Positions 1 through 9,759 of a stretch of DNA of 64,000 nucleotides are shown here, one piece after another. The DNA is from Chryseosolibacter sp039917935. Its GTDB lineage: Bacteria; Bacteroidota; Bacteroidia; Cytophagales; Cyclobacteriaceae. The DNA is taken from positions 1 through 64,000 of the forward strand of contig JBDSIM010000247.1 in assembly GCA_039917935.1 (NCBI GenBank), written 5' to 3'. Position numbers and translations under genes: made by a program. Under the pieces are notes generated by a model. That model saw only the letters and a list, made by a program, of their open reading frames with translations, was not told the origin of the DNA and ran no database searches. The first letter of the stretch is position 1, and each line of letters starts with the position of its first letter.

Positions 1-1280
1 TATATGTACATGGCAGACCTTGCTACTGAGCCGCGGTGGCAGCGCATAGAGGGTACGTTCGGCGAAAATGCATCGCTTGCCGCCAGCATAATGAGGGAGG
101 TAGTTTTGGGTTTTCAGGGGGAAAAGCTGCAAAACATTTCCCGGGAGGGGGCGCCACAAAGAATGGATTCGATCCACACTATGACTATGGAAAAGAAGAA
201 GTTTTTCCAGGTGGCATGCTGGAAAATAATTTGCTACCATTTAAGGCGGCAATAGATGCCGGCACATCCGCAATTATGCCGTACTACTCAATCCCTGTCG
301 GAACCAAATATGAGGAAGTAGCATACGGATTTAACAAAGCCATCCTCCGTGAACTGCTTCGCAAACAGTTGGGATTTAAAGGAATTATAAACTCCGACAC
401 AGGACCAATTAACATGATGCCGTGGGGCGTAGAGGATTTAAGCATTGAAGACAGGTATGCCAAAGCGTTGGAAGCCGGCGTAAATATTTTCTCAGGAAAT
501 GCCGACCCGACCCTTCTACTGAAGGCCGCGAAAGAAGGCAGTGCGCAAATCAAGTATATTGATGAATCCGTTCTGTGGTTGCTTGAAGAAAAATTCATGC
601 TTGGACTATTTGAAAATCCATATGTTGACGAAAAGAAAGCCAACGAAATAGTCGGCAACGCTTCGTTTCAGGCAAAGGCGGACCTTGCTCAAAGAAAGTC
701 CATTGCGTTACTAAGAAACCAGGATAAATTCCTGCCATTGAATGGTGGCATCAAGGTCTACTTCGAAGCGTATTTCAGGCCTCATGGCAGAACGGGTAAC
801 ACGGAACCGCAGATCTACACGAAATCTGAATATAGTAATCACATTACTTTTGTCAACACGCCTGATGCAGCAGACATCGTGTTATTGTGGGTGAAACCAT
901 CCATGCGCCCGCTGTTTCCATCCAACGACAAACCATTGCGAGTTGTTTTGTCCGAGTGTGCTGTGGATGTTGGCGATATCAACCAGCTGATCGCAAAGAA
1001 GCCTACAATACTGGCAATCAACTTTACGAGTCCCTTTGTAATTAATGAAATTTACAATGAAGAGAGCCCTTCCATAAAAGCAGTGTTGGCAACTTTTGGT
1101 TGCACGCCGGAAGCCTTGCTGGACGTTGTTACCGGGAAGTTCAAACCGCAAGGTAAAATGCCATTCACTACACCTATCTCCGAGGATGCCGTGTTGAAAA
1201 ACAAAGAGGATGTGCCTGGCTAACTGGAAGGAAATGCATACGGACTCTTTAAATATGACGAACGACTAACTTATGAATAG
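1..1280 (+). pseudogene. Glycoside hydrolase family 3 protein, 5'-truncated and disrupted
   Basis: This is the remnant of a family 3 glycoside hydrolase, an enzyme class that removes beta-linked glucose or N-acetylglucosamine. The first ~115 bases read in one frame as the conserved DLATEPRWQR/EGTFGE block. From about base 125 homology continues in another frame (KHFPGGGATKNGFD, then GFKGIINSDTG, which holds the expected nucleophile Asp), so a frameshift lies near 105-130. The frame then meets TAA at 1221-1223 right after NKEDVPG. The same frame continues to TAG at 1278-1280 with the family's usual end (LFKYDE..LTY). The gene is therefore cut by the window edge and carries two internal lesions. 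It lies just upstream of a sugar oxidoreductase, which fits a carbohydrate-processing role. The family call is firm. Whether the lesions are biological or sequencing errors cannot be told here. Confidence 0.8.
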
Positions 1281-1382
1281 TTGTTCGACACTTCTATGTC
1301 GGTAATTGAAAGCCCCCTCGATAGTCGCAGACGACAGTATAAATTCCCAATTATTTTTTTTAACTTTCTAACTCAGACATAA

Positions 1383-2852
1383 ATGAATAAACGGAAAATG
1401 ATAATGAAAACCGATCCTTCGCGAAGAAAATTCATCAGGCAAAGTGTAATTGCTTCCTCTATCTTTATTGTGCCGAGGCATGTACTCGGAGGCGTTGGTT
1501 TTACCGCGCCCAGCGATCAACTTGTTCTTGCGGCGATCGGAGCAGGAGGGAAGGGTACCAGTGATATTAAGAATTCATCTGTAAATGGACGTGAAAGAGT
1601 AGCTGCGTTATGTGACGTTGACTTTTCAGGCTCAGCGAAAAGTTCTGTCGAAAACTTCCCGAAAGCGAAGTTGTACAAAGACTACCGCATCATGCTCGAA
1701 CAGGAAAAAGATATTGATGCGGTGACCATTTCCACACCCGATCATGTGCATGGGCCAGCGGCAGCTTTTGCGATGCAGCGCGGAAAGCATGTCTATGTTC
1801 AGAAACCGATGACCCATAACATCCGTGAGGCCCGCATGCTCACAGAGATGGCCCGGCAGAAAAAAGTCGTTACCCAGATGGGAAACCAGGGAGCATCGAA
1901 TCCGCTGTTGCAAATGGTTCAAGGCTGGATCGATTCGGGAAAGCTGGGTAAAATTTCAAAGGTGCAAATCTGGACTAACCGCCCGGTGTGGCCACAAGGT
2001 TTTGCTATGCCAGCGCCTGACGAAAGCAAGAAGCCGAAGGATTTATATTGGGATCTTTGGCTCGGTCCCGCGGAGTACAAGCCGTATACTCCTAACCTTC
2101 ATCCATTCAACTGGCGCGGGTGGTGGGATTATGGCACCGGGGCTTTGGGTGATGTGGGTTGCCATTTGATCGACATTCCTTTCCGTACGCTGGGAATGAA
2201 ATATCCTACGGATGCAGAATGCAGCGTGAGCTCGATATATTCACAAATGTGGACACCAGATTATCATCCTGAAGGGTGCCCGCCTTCATCTTCTATTACG
2301 CTCCACTTTGCCGCCACAGAAAAAAGTAAGGCCCCGGTTGAAATGACATGGAGCGATGGCGGTATACGGCCATCACGTCCTGAGATCATTCCTGCCGACA
2401 AAGACTTCGGTGGCACCAATAGCGCCAACGGAGTGCTCATTATTGGGGAGAAGGGTTTGATAACGACCAACATCAACGACAGCTCACCGATGATGCCGAA
2501 ACTTTACCTGAACGATGGTACGACAGACTTCGGTCCGGAAAGCGGGCCCAACGATGAGCCCGAATACGGTCACCAGCGGAAATGGGTCGATGCGTGTAAG
2601 GCTGGCTTCGGCAGCAAAGAGCACAAGGCATTGACGTCATCGTTCGACTATGCTGGACCGATGACCGAAACCGTGTTGATGGGTAACCTGGCCATCCGCA
2701 GCTACATGCTGAGAAGAGATAGTGGCAACAACAAGATGGAGTTTTACGGTCGCAAGAAGTTGTTGTGGGATGGAGAAAATACGAAGATCACCAATTTGGA
2801 AGAGGCCAATCAGTTTGTAGGCAGGACTTACCGTAAGGGATGGGAAGTGTAG
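1383..2852 (+). CDS. Tat-exported Gfo/Idh/MocA family oxidoreductase
   Basis: Likely an NAD(P)-dependent sugar or cyclitol oxidoreductase acting in the periplasm. The N-terminus has a twin-arginine signal (SRRKFIRQSVIAS), followed by a Rossmann nucleotide site (AAIGAGGKG) and the region where this family has its EKP motif, here QKPM (near residue 141). The C-terminal half is the beta-sheet substrate domain with a conserved WRGWWDYGTG block. Length (489 residues) matches the long Tat-exported subgroup, some members of which act on alpha-N-acetylgalactosaminides. Three in-frame ATGs lie close together (1383, 1398, 1404), and any of them keeps the signal intact. It follows the broken GH3 gene. 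Substrate is unknown. Confidence 0.87.
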   Translation: MNKRKMIMKTDPSRRKFIRQSVIASSIFIVPRHVLGGVGFTAPSDQLVLAAIGAGGKGTSDIKNSSVNGRERVAALCDVDFSGSAKSSVENFPKAKLYKDYRIMLEQEKDIDAVTISTPDHVHGPAAAFAMQRGKHVYVQKPMTHNIREARMLTEMARQKKVVTQMGNQGASNPLLQMVQGWIDSGKLGKISKVQIWTNRPVWPQGFAMPAPDESKKPKDLYWDLWLGPAEYKPYTPNLHPFNWRGWWDYGTGALGDVGCHLIDIPFRTLGMKYPTDAECSVSSIYSQMWTPDYHPEGCPPSSSITLHFAATEKSKAPVEMTWSDGGIRPSRPEIIPADKDFGGTNSANGVLIIGEKGLITTNINDSSPMMPKLYLNDGTTDFGPESGPNDEPEYGHQRKWVDACKAGFGSKEHKALTSSFDYAGPMTETVLMGNLAIRSYMLRRDSGNNKMEFYGRKKLLWDGENTKITNLEEANQFVGRTYRKGWEV

Positions 2853-2908
2853 TCGCGGATGGTTGATCAAGGTTTGAAAGGCTTGGCCTTTAGCAGCTGG
2901 ATTCAATT

Positions 2909-3172
2909 TTAATAGTGAAACCTTGCCTGGATTATCGTCAGGAGATTCGGCTTTGAGCCCGAAATTCTGTAAACCAATCGATGTTCACCAGTGATTCTTC
3001 TGGACCAATAACCAGCGAGATTTCCTTTCAGCGGTTCGGGTTTACCTGGTCCCTTAAATGGTTCTCTCTTTATTTCTTTAATGAGATTGTTAATCTTTAG
3101 TAATGTATCAGAGTCGTTGTTTTGCCAATACAAGTAGTCATCCCAGGCATGATCAGTAAACGCTACGTCCAT
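2909..3172 (-). CDS. yoeB: YoeB-family mRNA interferase toxin
   Basis: An 87-residue RelE/YoeB-type toxin that would cleave mRNA on the ribosome. The family hallmarks are present: GKPEPLKGNLAGYWSRRI, then EHRLVYRI, and the C-terminal RFHY, which correspond to the catalytic Glu, Arg and His-Tyr positions of YoeB. The gene starts 5 bases downstream of the antitoxin stop on the same strand, the normal antitoxin-first order. The toxin looks intact. The name is given for close family resemblance. Confidence 0.9.
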   Translation of the reverse strand: MDVAFTDHAWDDYLYWQNNDSDTLLKINNLIKEIKREPFKGPGKPEPLKGNLAGYWSRRITGEHRLVYRISGSKPNLLTIIQARFHY

Positions 3173-3177
3173 GAGCC

Positions 3178-3495
3178 CTATCTTGATGCTTTCGATTTAG
3201 CTTTAGCTCCACGTCTGCGAGTCGGGGCCTTGCGCTTATCTTCATCCAGATGTAATTCCGAAAAAGTTGTTTTACCGGCCTTATCCTGAGCGATGCTCTC
3301 CATAAGACGTTTTGTATTAGCAGAGGTCGATAGCAAATGTGCGGTTTCCTCCATTGCGTTAAACGTCTCAAGCGTCAGGATCACAAAGTCTTTCTTTTTT
3401 GGCCCAGTCAGAATGAGTATATCCTGATCCTCCTGAATCTCATCCAGGTATTCCTTCATGTTTTGCCTGAAGTCTGTAATAGTCGCTGTTTTCAT
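3178..3495 (-). CDS. yefM: YefM/Phd-family antitoxin with a basic C-terminal tail
   Basis: The antitoxin partner of the YoeB-like toxin. The N-terminal half has the Phd/YefM DNA-binding pattern (ATITDFRQNMKEYLDEI, then DILILTG and DFVILTLETFNAMEET). It would repress its own operon and neutralise the toxin. At 105 residues it is longer than typical YefM (about 80-90). The extra length is a strongly basic end (RKAPTRRRGAKAKSKASR), unlike the acidic or neutral toxin-binding tails usual in this family. The upstream stretch to 3750 is AT-rich and gene-free and must hold the operon promoter. Confidence 0.85.
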   Translation of the reverse strand: MKTATITDFRQNMKEYLDEIQEDQDILILTGPKKKDFVILTLETFNAMEETAHLLSTSANTKRLMESIAQDKAGKTTFSELHLDEDKRKAPTRRRGAKAKSKASR

Positions 3496-3749
3496 TTTTA
3501 TTTATTATAACAGGATCAAATGTAGTAATTCTGTACATTAAAACGTACATATTTATGCGGAAATTAGCTATGATATTCTCCGACTTTTAATTGCCTGGTA
3601 ACAGACCATCCATGGATTATTTATGCCATCAAAATAGCTGTGTTCAATGAAGAATGCGATTGTCTTACCTTTAAGCGTTACCCATCTAGTGAAATTCGTA
3701 AGCAATCTTATTTGTTTCCAGAAAATAGTTTAAAGAACGGCAAGCGCGC

Positions 3750-4673
3750 ATGAAAAAATGTTTGATTTACTCCTCATCATTAAAACTCCAGTCTTTGATT
3801 TATGTCTGTGGTATCGTCTTAATGGAAATGTTGATGGCTTGCGAAGGAAAAAAAGAACCTCCGGTTAGACATCACAAATTAAAAAAGAAAGAAACAAAGG
3901 CTCTTTCCCTTATCAGAAAAGAAGATTGTCTGACATGCCATTCTATCGAAGACAAATCAGCCGCACCTGCTTATGTAAAGATTGCTCAACGATACGAAGC
4001 GGATGAAATTACCGTTGATAAGCTCGCGGATAAAATTATTGCAGGAGGGGGAGGAATGTGGTTCGGAGGTGTAATGACCGAACACCCCTATCTGAAAAGA
4101 CCAGACGCCATTAAAATTGTTCGTTGGATATTATCTTTAGACGATTCAATTACCAATCGTGACCCAATGTTTCATACTGAGGGTATAAGGCTTGCGGAAT
4201 CCTTTAGAGAACCGGTGGACGGTAAACTGGAAAAAAATGGATTAATTCTTAAAGCTTATTCATTGAAATCCTTCGGAGATAATGGCGCTGCTTTTCCTGA
4301 CATCCGGAAAGAAATGAAGCCCTTACATTCCGGAGTAGTTAAAAAAATTCACCTGCCCACTCCGCAGTCATTTAAACCCTTATCAAAAGGTTTCGTTTTA
4401 CAGGCTACTGGATTTATTCATATTAAGACCCAGGGAGAATATTTTTTTAAACAGGTAAGGACGGGAAAAGGAAGGGTTTTCCTAAACGGAGAAGCAAAAA
4501 TCAATGAAAACGATTGGGATAGCGAAGTCCTTATTGATCTTTCACCGGGCATTTATCCTATTAAAATTGATTATCAATCCGGTGAAGGTGTTGAAAAACT
4601 GTCCTTGCAATGGATCACGCCAGAGGAGGAGTATTATCAGGTCATTCCCGAAGAAGTATTTACCTACAATTAA
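3750..4673 (+). CDS. Lipoprotein with cytochrome c domain and PA14-like C-terminus
   Basis: A 307-residue predicted lipoprotein (lipobox LMAC, Cys about residue 31). A c-type heme site CLTCH lies near residues 60-64. The downstream VMTEHP supplies a plausible Met axial ligand, and IVRWILSL matches the final helix of small class I cytochromes. The C-terminal half (about 190-307) looks like a PA14-type beta-sandwich: GFIHIKTQGEYFF, then GRVFLNGE and PGIYPIKIDYQSGEG. PA14 domains often bind carbohydrate, so this may be a periplasmic electron-transfer protein tethered near glycans. The cytochrome part closely resembles the one inside the 1131-residue fusion at 42601. The gene stands alone. Confidence 0.8.
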   Translation: MKKCLIYSSSLKLQSLIYVCGIVLMEMLMACEGKKEPPVRHHKLKKKETKALSLIRKEDCLTCHSIEDKSAAPAYVKIAQRYEADEITVDKLADKIIAGGGGMWFGGVMTEHPYLKRPDAIKIVRWILSLDDSITNRDPMFHTEGIRLAESFREPVDGKLEKNGLILKAYSLKSFGDNGAAFPDIRKEMKPLHSGVVKKIHLPTPQSFKPLSKGFVLQATGFIHIKTQGEYFFKQVRTGKGRVFLNGEAKINENDWDSEVLIDLSPGIYPIKIDYQSGEGVEKLSLQWITPEEEYYQVIPEEVFTYN

Positions 4674-5486
4674 GACATACTATTAAATTTGGGTTTTTTT
4701 TGAAGCCACTATTGAAGTTTTCCAAAGGCAACGATCCGAAAGTGTTGCGACACAGTGCCTCATTCGTGACAAGCTAATAAGAACTCAATTGTTTCGATTT
4801 ACGGTTCGTACTTTATCTTTATTTTATGGAACGACGTGATTTTTTAAGTATCATTTTCAAAAAGATTATTGTCAGAAAATGATTCCAAGGGAGGCTGTCG
4901 GTTATGCTCCCCGCCTGAGCGGTTGAACATGTTATGGATGTTTTAAAAAAATTGGCTGGATTGCCTTGAATGATGGCCGATCTTAACGGTAAGTCTTAGG
5001 ACTTAGAGGGCAAGTGGTTAAAATTAATGAAGATCACTTTGCTGTTATTGACAAAGCTGGAGAATCTGAAACCAGAGGCAAAAAAAATTGGAAGCCGGGA
5101 AAGATCTATGGCGGCCAACTCATCCCACCGCTTCGTTCTTTCCCGGCCATGCCCATCCTTATGGTGTACATCACCTTTCGCGGCTAGCGGCAGTTTGGCA
5201 AAAATTTTAAAATCAGTAACTGTTCAATTAGGAGAAGTAGCAAACTCTCATTAAGTTCGCTCACTAACCTGCCATGAAGTTTGTCTCAAACAAGCTCGAC
5301 TGGGTTTGGTACAGCCCGACCAAACGTTTTAATTACACCGTTCTTTTTGGAAATACTAACTGGAAATTCCAGTTCGGTATATTATCGCAGGTTCTAACAT
5401 GTAGGCGTTGATTCTCATATGCTCGCTATTTCATAGTGAATGAAAGCGAGGTGTGAGTTAGTAGAAGTTTTCAAACAAGATCCCGA
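4674..5486. other. Intergenic stretch with possible gene debris
   Basis: About 800 bases without an intact gene. It begins with a T-rich run just after the cytochrome c gene. It contains a very short frame with a Tat-like start (4826-4882) and, around 5010-5190, a region that reads for some 40 codons in one frame (KINEDHFAVIDKAGESETRGKK begins near 5015) without a usable start. This could be the debris of a lost Tat-exported gene. Nothing else was recognised. Confidence 0.4.
4826..4882 (+). pseudogene. Possible remnant of a Tat-exported protein
   Basis: An 18-codon frame starting MERRDFLSIIFKK, which resembles the first residues of Tat-exported Bacteroidota enzymes, then TGA. The sequence upstream (TATCTTTA, 4815-4822) resembles a Bacteroidota -7 box. 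No downstream homologous body was recognised with certainty, so this is a weak call. Confidence 0.25.
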
Positions 5487-6956
5487 ATGAAATCTTTACG
5501 AAGTATTATCAACAAGCTTTCCCATCATGAAATCGGGACCTTTCGTTTGTTCCTATCCAGCCATTGCAGGAATGGTAAGAATAAGAAACTTGAACTATTT
5601 GATCAGCTGGTAACGAAAACGCCGGAAAGATCTTCATCCGATTCGACGCAAGTATCGCGTCAATCCGTTTATCAATTAAAAAAAAGGCTGAAGGAAGAGC
5701 TTTACACTTTCCTGATAACCCAGGAACAGGTTAAGGTTTGTAACGATCGGTCTTTCCTCGAGATGGAATGCCATAAGAAGCTATACTGTTTCAAGATTCT
5801 TTTTGACAAAGGCATTTACGACCATGCACATCAAATGTTGAACGAGGTATTAAATAGTGCATCAAAGCACTCACTCCACAGTCTTTATCTTGAATCAGTA
5901 AATCTCAGGAACATCTATTTCCCGATGACGCAGACAAAGGTTGTAAGACAGATACCCGTCAATCACGAGATCAAAAAGTTAAAGAAAAGCCTTGGAAGAA
6001 ATTTGTATATCAATCACTACCTGTCGGAAGCAGGAAATTTTCTTCATGAGAGCGATGATTCTTTTCGGCTTCGACTAATGAGGCAGGTAGCCGATTTTGA
6101 CATGGCCGAAAGTGAACCGGTAATTGACCAATTGATGGAAGTGAACCATTTATTCTATCAAAAGGACTTTCATTCGGCTCACGATAAGTTGGTGGACCTG
6201 TTAGAAGCAGACTCTGACATATCGGGTGATGCCAACCTTGTAAACCTGGTGTACGTCGAATTGACAAAGGCCTGTATTTGTACAAATGCACTTGTCGAAG
6301 CACAAAGATGGTTGCCTCAGTCGAAACTAAGTTTGTTCAAGGTCGATCCATTTTTTCACCTTTTGCTTGAGCTTCAATTCATAATAGCCGTGGGGTCTGG
6401 TGACACAGTCAGGCAGAAAAAGATACTGGAGCAGTCCAGACAACTACGAGACATCAGTGAAAACGCAGTACTCACAGCGAAATGGTCGTTCTTCGCACTG
6501 CTGATGAGTTTTCAGGAGAGAGATTTTAAAGGGGTAATCAAAGCAGCAAACGACAATTCAACTTTTCTATTCAAAGACAAAAGCTGGTTAATGAACCTTA
6601 AGATGCTAGAACTCCTGAGTATTTATCAGTTAAAGGATTCAGACTGGCTCTATTATAAAATGGAGAGTTTCCGCAAGATCCTAAGCGGAACAGAGGGCAA
6701 ACAGCAGCGAATAAGCCAGATCGCTAACCTTTTGAAGAGCCACGTAAGTGGAAAGGGATTATCTCAATCAGACACGCTCGACAAAATCATCAAGATAGAA
6801 AAGGAGTTCCCCTGGCATCCGTTGAGTAATGAGCTTGTCAATTACTGCACCTACATCAAAGCTATGCTTGCCGCCGATAGCCATGCCTCACTCTCCCAGA
6901 CTCAATCGTCTTGCCAAAATACCGGGCCGATCGAATCGCAAATTTCCTTCCAGTAG
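5487..6956 (+). CDS. Helical-repeat (TPR-like) protein of unknown function
   Basis: A 489-residue soluble protein, almost entirely helical by eye, with repeated amphipathic segments that suggest TPR-like hairpins (for example VNHLFYQKDFHSAHDKLVDLLEADS and LLELQFIIAVGSGD). It has no signal peptide, membrane segment or catalytic motif. The N-terminus (LSHHEIGTFRLFL...KKLELFDQLV) resembles a group of large helical proteins common in Bacteroidota whose role I cannot name. It sits 370 bases upstream of the protease-led cluster on the same strand, so a scaffold or regulatory role for that cluster is possible but unproven. Confidence 0.65.
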   Translation: MKSLRSIINKLSHHEIGTFRLFLSSHCRNGKNKKLELFDQLVTKTPERSSSDSTQVSRQSVYQLKKRLKEELYTFLITQEQVKVCNDRSFLEMECHKKLYCFKILFDKGIYDHAHQMLNEVLNSASKHSLHSLYLESVNLRNIYFPMTQTKVVRQIPVNHEIKKLKKSLGRNLYINHYLSEAGNFLHESDDSFRLRLMRQVADFDMAESEPVIDQLMEVNHLFYQKDFHSAHDKLVDLLEADSDISGDANLVNLVYVELTKACICTNALVEAQRWLPQSKLSLFKVDPFFHLLLELQFIIAVGSGDTVRQKKILEQSRQLRDISENAVLTAKWSFFALLMSFQERDFKGVIKAANDNSTFLFKDKSWLMNLKMLELLSIYQLKDSDWLYYKMESFRKILSGTEGKQQRISQIANLLKSHVSGKGLSQSDTLDKIIKIEKEFPWHPLSNELVNYCTYIKAMLAADSHASLSQTQSSCQNTGPIESQISFQ

Positions 6957-7325
6957 TCAAGGGTGACTTACTCTTGAAAGTCCATTGCCTCCGCATTTTT
7001 CTGTTTTCAAGAAAATCTCCTTGCCCAGGATATTTCGCCGTATTTCGGCCGTTGTCTAAGATGTCAGGTTTATCAGGATTTAGTACATTAATGTTTTGGT
7101 TGTCAGGATCTTAATTTTCGGGTATAGTCTTACGGGCGTTTACGGCATCTGTAAAAGGTCCTTTAACCGAAGATAATTAATCTCCTTCTTTAATTATAGA
7201 TATAAACCTCGCTGTCATCCATCGGGTAACAGCTTAAAAAGAATTATGTGATGAAATTAATGTCCTCTCATAATTCCTTTGAGGAACTGGAATTTCCGCA
7301 TTGTTGGAATTAAGCTACCTGGTAA
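6957..7325. other. Intergenic region upstream of the protease-led cluster
   Basis: About 370 bases between the helical-repeat gene and the subtilase. AT-rich from 7160 on. It should contain the cluster promoter, but I see no good match to the Bacteroidota TTTG/TAnnTTTG boxes and no strong terminator hairpin. Confidence 0.4.
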
Positions 7326-8618
7326 ATGAAAAACCATCTTATTATCTGGATAGATCAAGGGAAAGGTATCGTCGATATACCGTTCTGGGGTGACCTGATC
7401 AGGAAGGACAACTTAAAAGCAGACAAGTTTTATCCGGAGATCGTATCGGTTTTCAAAAAACATAAAGTACCCGTTTTATATTCCAAGGAATACAAACCTA
7501 AGCTTCAGGAGTGGTCGGCGGATGAGGTGGGGAGTGGGTTGGACCGGGTCTTCAGGGTCATTCTCCAGGAAGACAGAAAATTTCCGCCAGAGCTGGTTAA
7601 TGACATCTCACTTGTGCCCTACGTAAAAAAGGTCAAACCTGGTGAGATCGGAGTTGCCGACATCCCGACTCGCATCTCTGAGGCACAGGCATTAAGAAAG
7701 TTCGATCCCTCGTCGTTAATCTTTTTAAAAGAAGCGCATACGTTCAGCACGGGGAATGCATCTGTAAAGATTGCCGTACTCGATACTGGCGTAGACCATA
7801 CTCACGCTGAGATCAGTGGTGCCTTGCTGCCGGGAAAAGACTTTGTCGATATCATCGACGGAGCGGATAAGTTCATCGGCGACTATCTTGGCTACGATAG
7901 CGACCCTGCCGATGATGTGGGACATGGTACTCATGTCTGCGGAATTCTTACTGCCAAAGGACTAAAAATGGGTGTCGGCGTTGTGCCTTCCTGCAAGGTC
8001 ATTCCGGTCAGGGTGCTGGGTGCCCTCAATAAAGGAGATTCGGTGGTGGGCGCTGGCCTTATTGATAACATCAATACCGGTATCAAGTGGGCAGTTGATC
8101 AGGGGGCAGACGTCATCAATATGAGTCTTGGTATCAAGCATGAAGGCGGGGGACTTCCGCACGAGGAAGTTATTAAATATGCGTTGGTAAAAGGTGTAAC
8201 GATCGTAGCCGCCTCTGGGAATGATGGGACGAGAGATCTTTATTATCCGGGAGCGTTGCCGGGTGTTATAGCCGTTGGTGCCGTTGATATGAATGACCAG
8301 ATCGCAGGATTTTCAACCTATGGCGCGCATGTTTCTTTTGTCGCGCCGGGGGCGGGCATCATCAGCAGTTATCCGGGAAACAAGTATTCGATGTCTTCAG
8401 GCACTTCACAGGCTTCACCGTATGTGGCAGGGGCTATTGCCCTCCTCAAGTCAGTGGCGTTGAAAGCCGGCCGAAAGCTCAAGGACAATCAGGTGAAATA
8501 TATTCTCAAGCACACATCGGACAGGTTAAACGGCCAGTTCAAGGATGTGAAGAGTGGGTACGGAAGGATAAACCTTCTGGATGCTATTAAACTGTTGAAG
8601 TATAAACTCAGTATTTAA
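7326..8618 (+). CDS. Subtilisin-like serine protease (S8), no signal peptide
   Basis: A 430-residue S8 protease with a complete catalytic set: Asp153 in IAVLDTGVDHTH, His200 in GHGTHVCGIL, oxyanion Asn299 in VAASGND and Ser361 in SGTSQASPYVAGA. Residues 1-130 form an N-terminal extension with a hydrophobic beta start (HLIIWIDQGKG) that may act as an inhibitory prodomain or a docking domain. There is no secretion signal, unusual for the family, so it is either cytoplasmic or exported by another route. It is the first gene of a tightly packed same-strand cluster to 20242, which suggests it processes or activates a product of that cluster. Confidence 0.88.
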   Translation: MKNHLIIWIDQGKGIVDIPFWGDLIRKDNLKADKFYPEIVSVFKKHKVPVLYSKEYKPKLQEWSADEVGSGLDRVFRVILQEDRKFPPELVNDISLVPYVKKVKPGEIGVADIPTRISEAQALRKFDPSSLIFLKEAHTFSTGNASVKIAVLDTGVDHTHAEISGALLPGKDFVDIIDGADKFIGDYLGYDSDPADDVGHGTHVCGILTAKGLKMGVGVVPSCKVIPVRVLGALNKGDSVVGAGLIDNINTGIKWAVDQGADVINMSLGIKHEGGGLPHEEVIKYALVKGVTIVAASGNDGTRDLYYPGALPGVIAVGAVDMNDQIAGFSTYGAHVSFVAPGAGIISSYPGNKYSMSSGTSQASPYVAGAIALLKSVALKAGRKLKDNQVKYILKHTSDRLNGQFKDVKSGYGRINLLDAIKLLKYKLSI

Positions 8619-8636
8619 CAATAAAAAAATAAAGTT

Positions 8637-9734
8637 ATGGCCAGAACAAGTAAATCGGATTTTTCCTCAGGGCACAATCACTTTGGCAACGGATCTTCAG
8701 TAATCAATCCAGCATTTCCTTTACCGGACATGGGAAAATTTTCGCGCACATCTGACTTCACGATCAACCCACCGAATGTAAAGATCGATGCAGATCTGAA
8801 GAAACTTGTCGTACGGGAAAGTGAAAGGCTGCGCTTAAAAGTCTTGAAGTATTTAGCGGATGAGTCTGACTGGAACCTGGACAAGATTCTGAAAGCACCC
8901 GATGGGACGAAAGATCACGCCAAGGCCAGACTCGCACGGGATGGTAAAAGTGCAGTGATCTCGGAAGTAAGTAAAGCTATCAATACCAGCAGCGTCGATC
9001 ATTCCTCTAAGTATCTGCTAAGCAACGAACCATTATATGTTTATGCTTTGAGCTATGCAATCTATCAGGAGGAAGTGGACGATTCTAAGGGGATGAATGA
9101 CAGGATCCTGATGGCAACGGAAAACAAGATCAAGACTTATTTTAACAAACTGCTTGTCAAGAAGTTCGTCGAAGATAGACATATCAATCTTTCAAAAGAT
9201 CAGAAGAAACAGATCATGCAGGCTGCGGGAAGCACTAATATATCCTATTTACAAGGAGAGCCTGCAAAAGCAATCAATAAGATCATTTCAAAGTATGTGG
9301 ACTATGGCGACCTCAATATACTGGTTGACAAATTTTTCGAAGCCGGCACTATTGATCCTGAAAAAGGGACTCCGCAGGTTCGTCAGTTGATGGTCAAATA
9401 TCTTGTTGATATCGGCCTGACGGTGTCGAAATCTGATTTAACTCCGGCAGGTGCCTCTTCCGGTGGAGGAGGAGCAGGTCCCTCCGGAGGCACAGGCCCG
9501 GGAGGAGGAGGGTCAGCTGTGAAGACTGAACCAAGGCCGGGTCCTTCAGACGAAAAACTTCGGGAATCTGATATGGGTACGTTCGGAAGTTCGGTGGAAA
9601 ATCCGTTGCCAAGGGATCCTGCATCGGAACTGGCAAAGAGAATATCTGAAATGGAGATCACTCCATGGAAGGAAACTCCTACCAAGCCCGGAACTTCTTC
9701 TGAGAATCCGAAAACAACAAAGTCTGGAAAATAA
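8637..9734 (+). CDS. Hypothetical cluster protein with Gly/Pro-rich linker
   Basis: A 365-residue protein of unknown function, 18 bases after the subtilase gene. Residues 1-45 look disordered (Ser, Asn, Gly, Pro-rich). About 50-275 are helical and charged. A Gly-rich linker follows (SSGGGGAGPSGGTGPGGGG, near 280), then a Pro/Ser/Thr-rich tail. There is no signal peptide, membrane segment or recognised motif. The flexible linker and tail could be a substrate for the neighbouring protease. That is inference from position and composition only. Confidence 0.7.
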   Translation: MARTSKSDFSSGHNHFGNGSSVINPAFPLPDMGKFSRTSDFTINPPNVKIDADLKKLVVRESERLRLKVLKYLADESDWNLDKILKAPDGTKDHAKARLARDGKSAVISEVSKAINTSSVDHSSKYLLSNEPLYVYALSYAIYQEEVDDSKGMNDRILMATENKIKTYFNKLLVKKFVEDRHINLSKDQKKQIMQAAGSTNISYLQGEPAKAINKIISKYVDYGDLNILVDKFFEAGTIDPEKGTPQVRQLMVKYLVDIGLTVSKSDLTPAGASSGGGGAGPSGGTGPGGGGSAVKTEPRPGPSDEKLRESDMGTFGSSVENPLPRDPASELAKRISEMEITPWKETPTKPGTSSENPKTTKSGK

Positions 9735-9759
9735 GTTTGATCAAATAAATCTTTAAATC

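Noticed and set aside
9383..9685. Minus-strand Pro-rich frame
   Set aside because: It is a shadow of the Gly-rich linker coding sequence of the 365-residue cluster protein (GGN codons read backwards as CCN).
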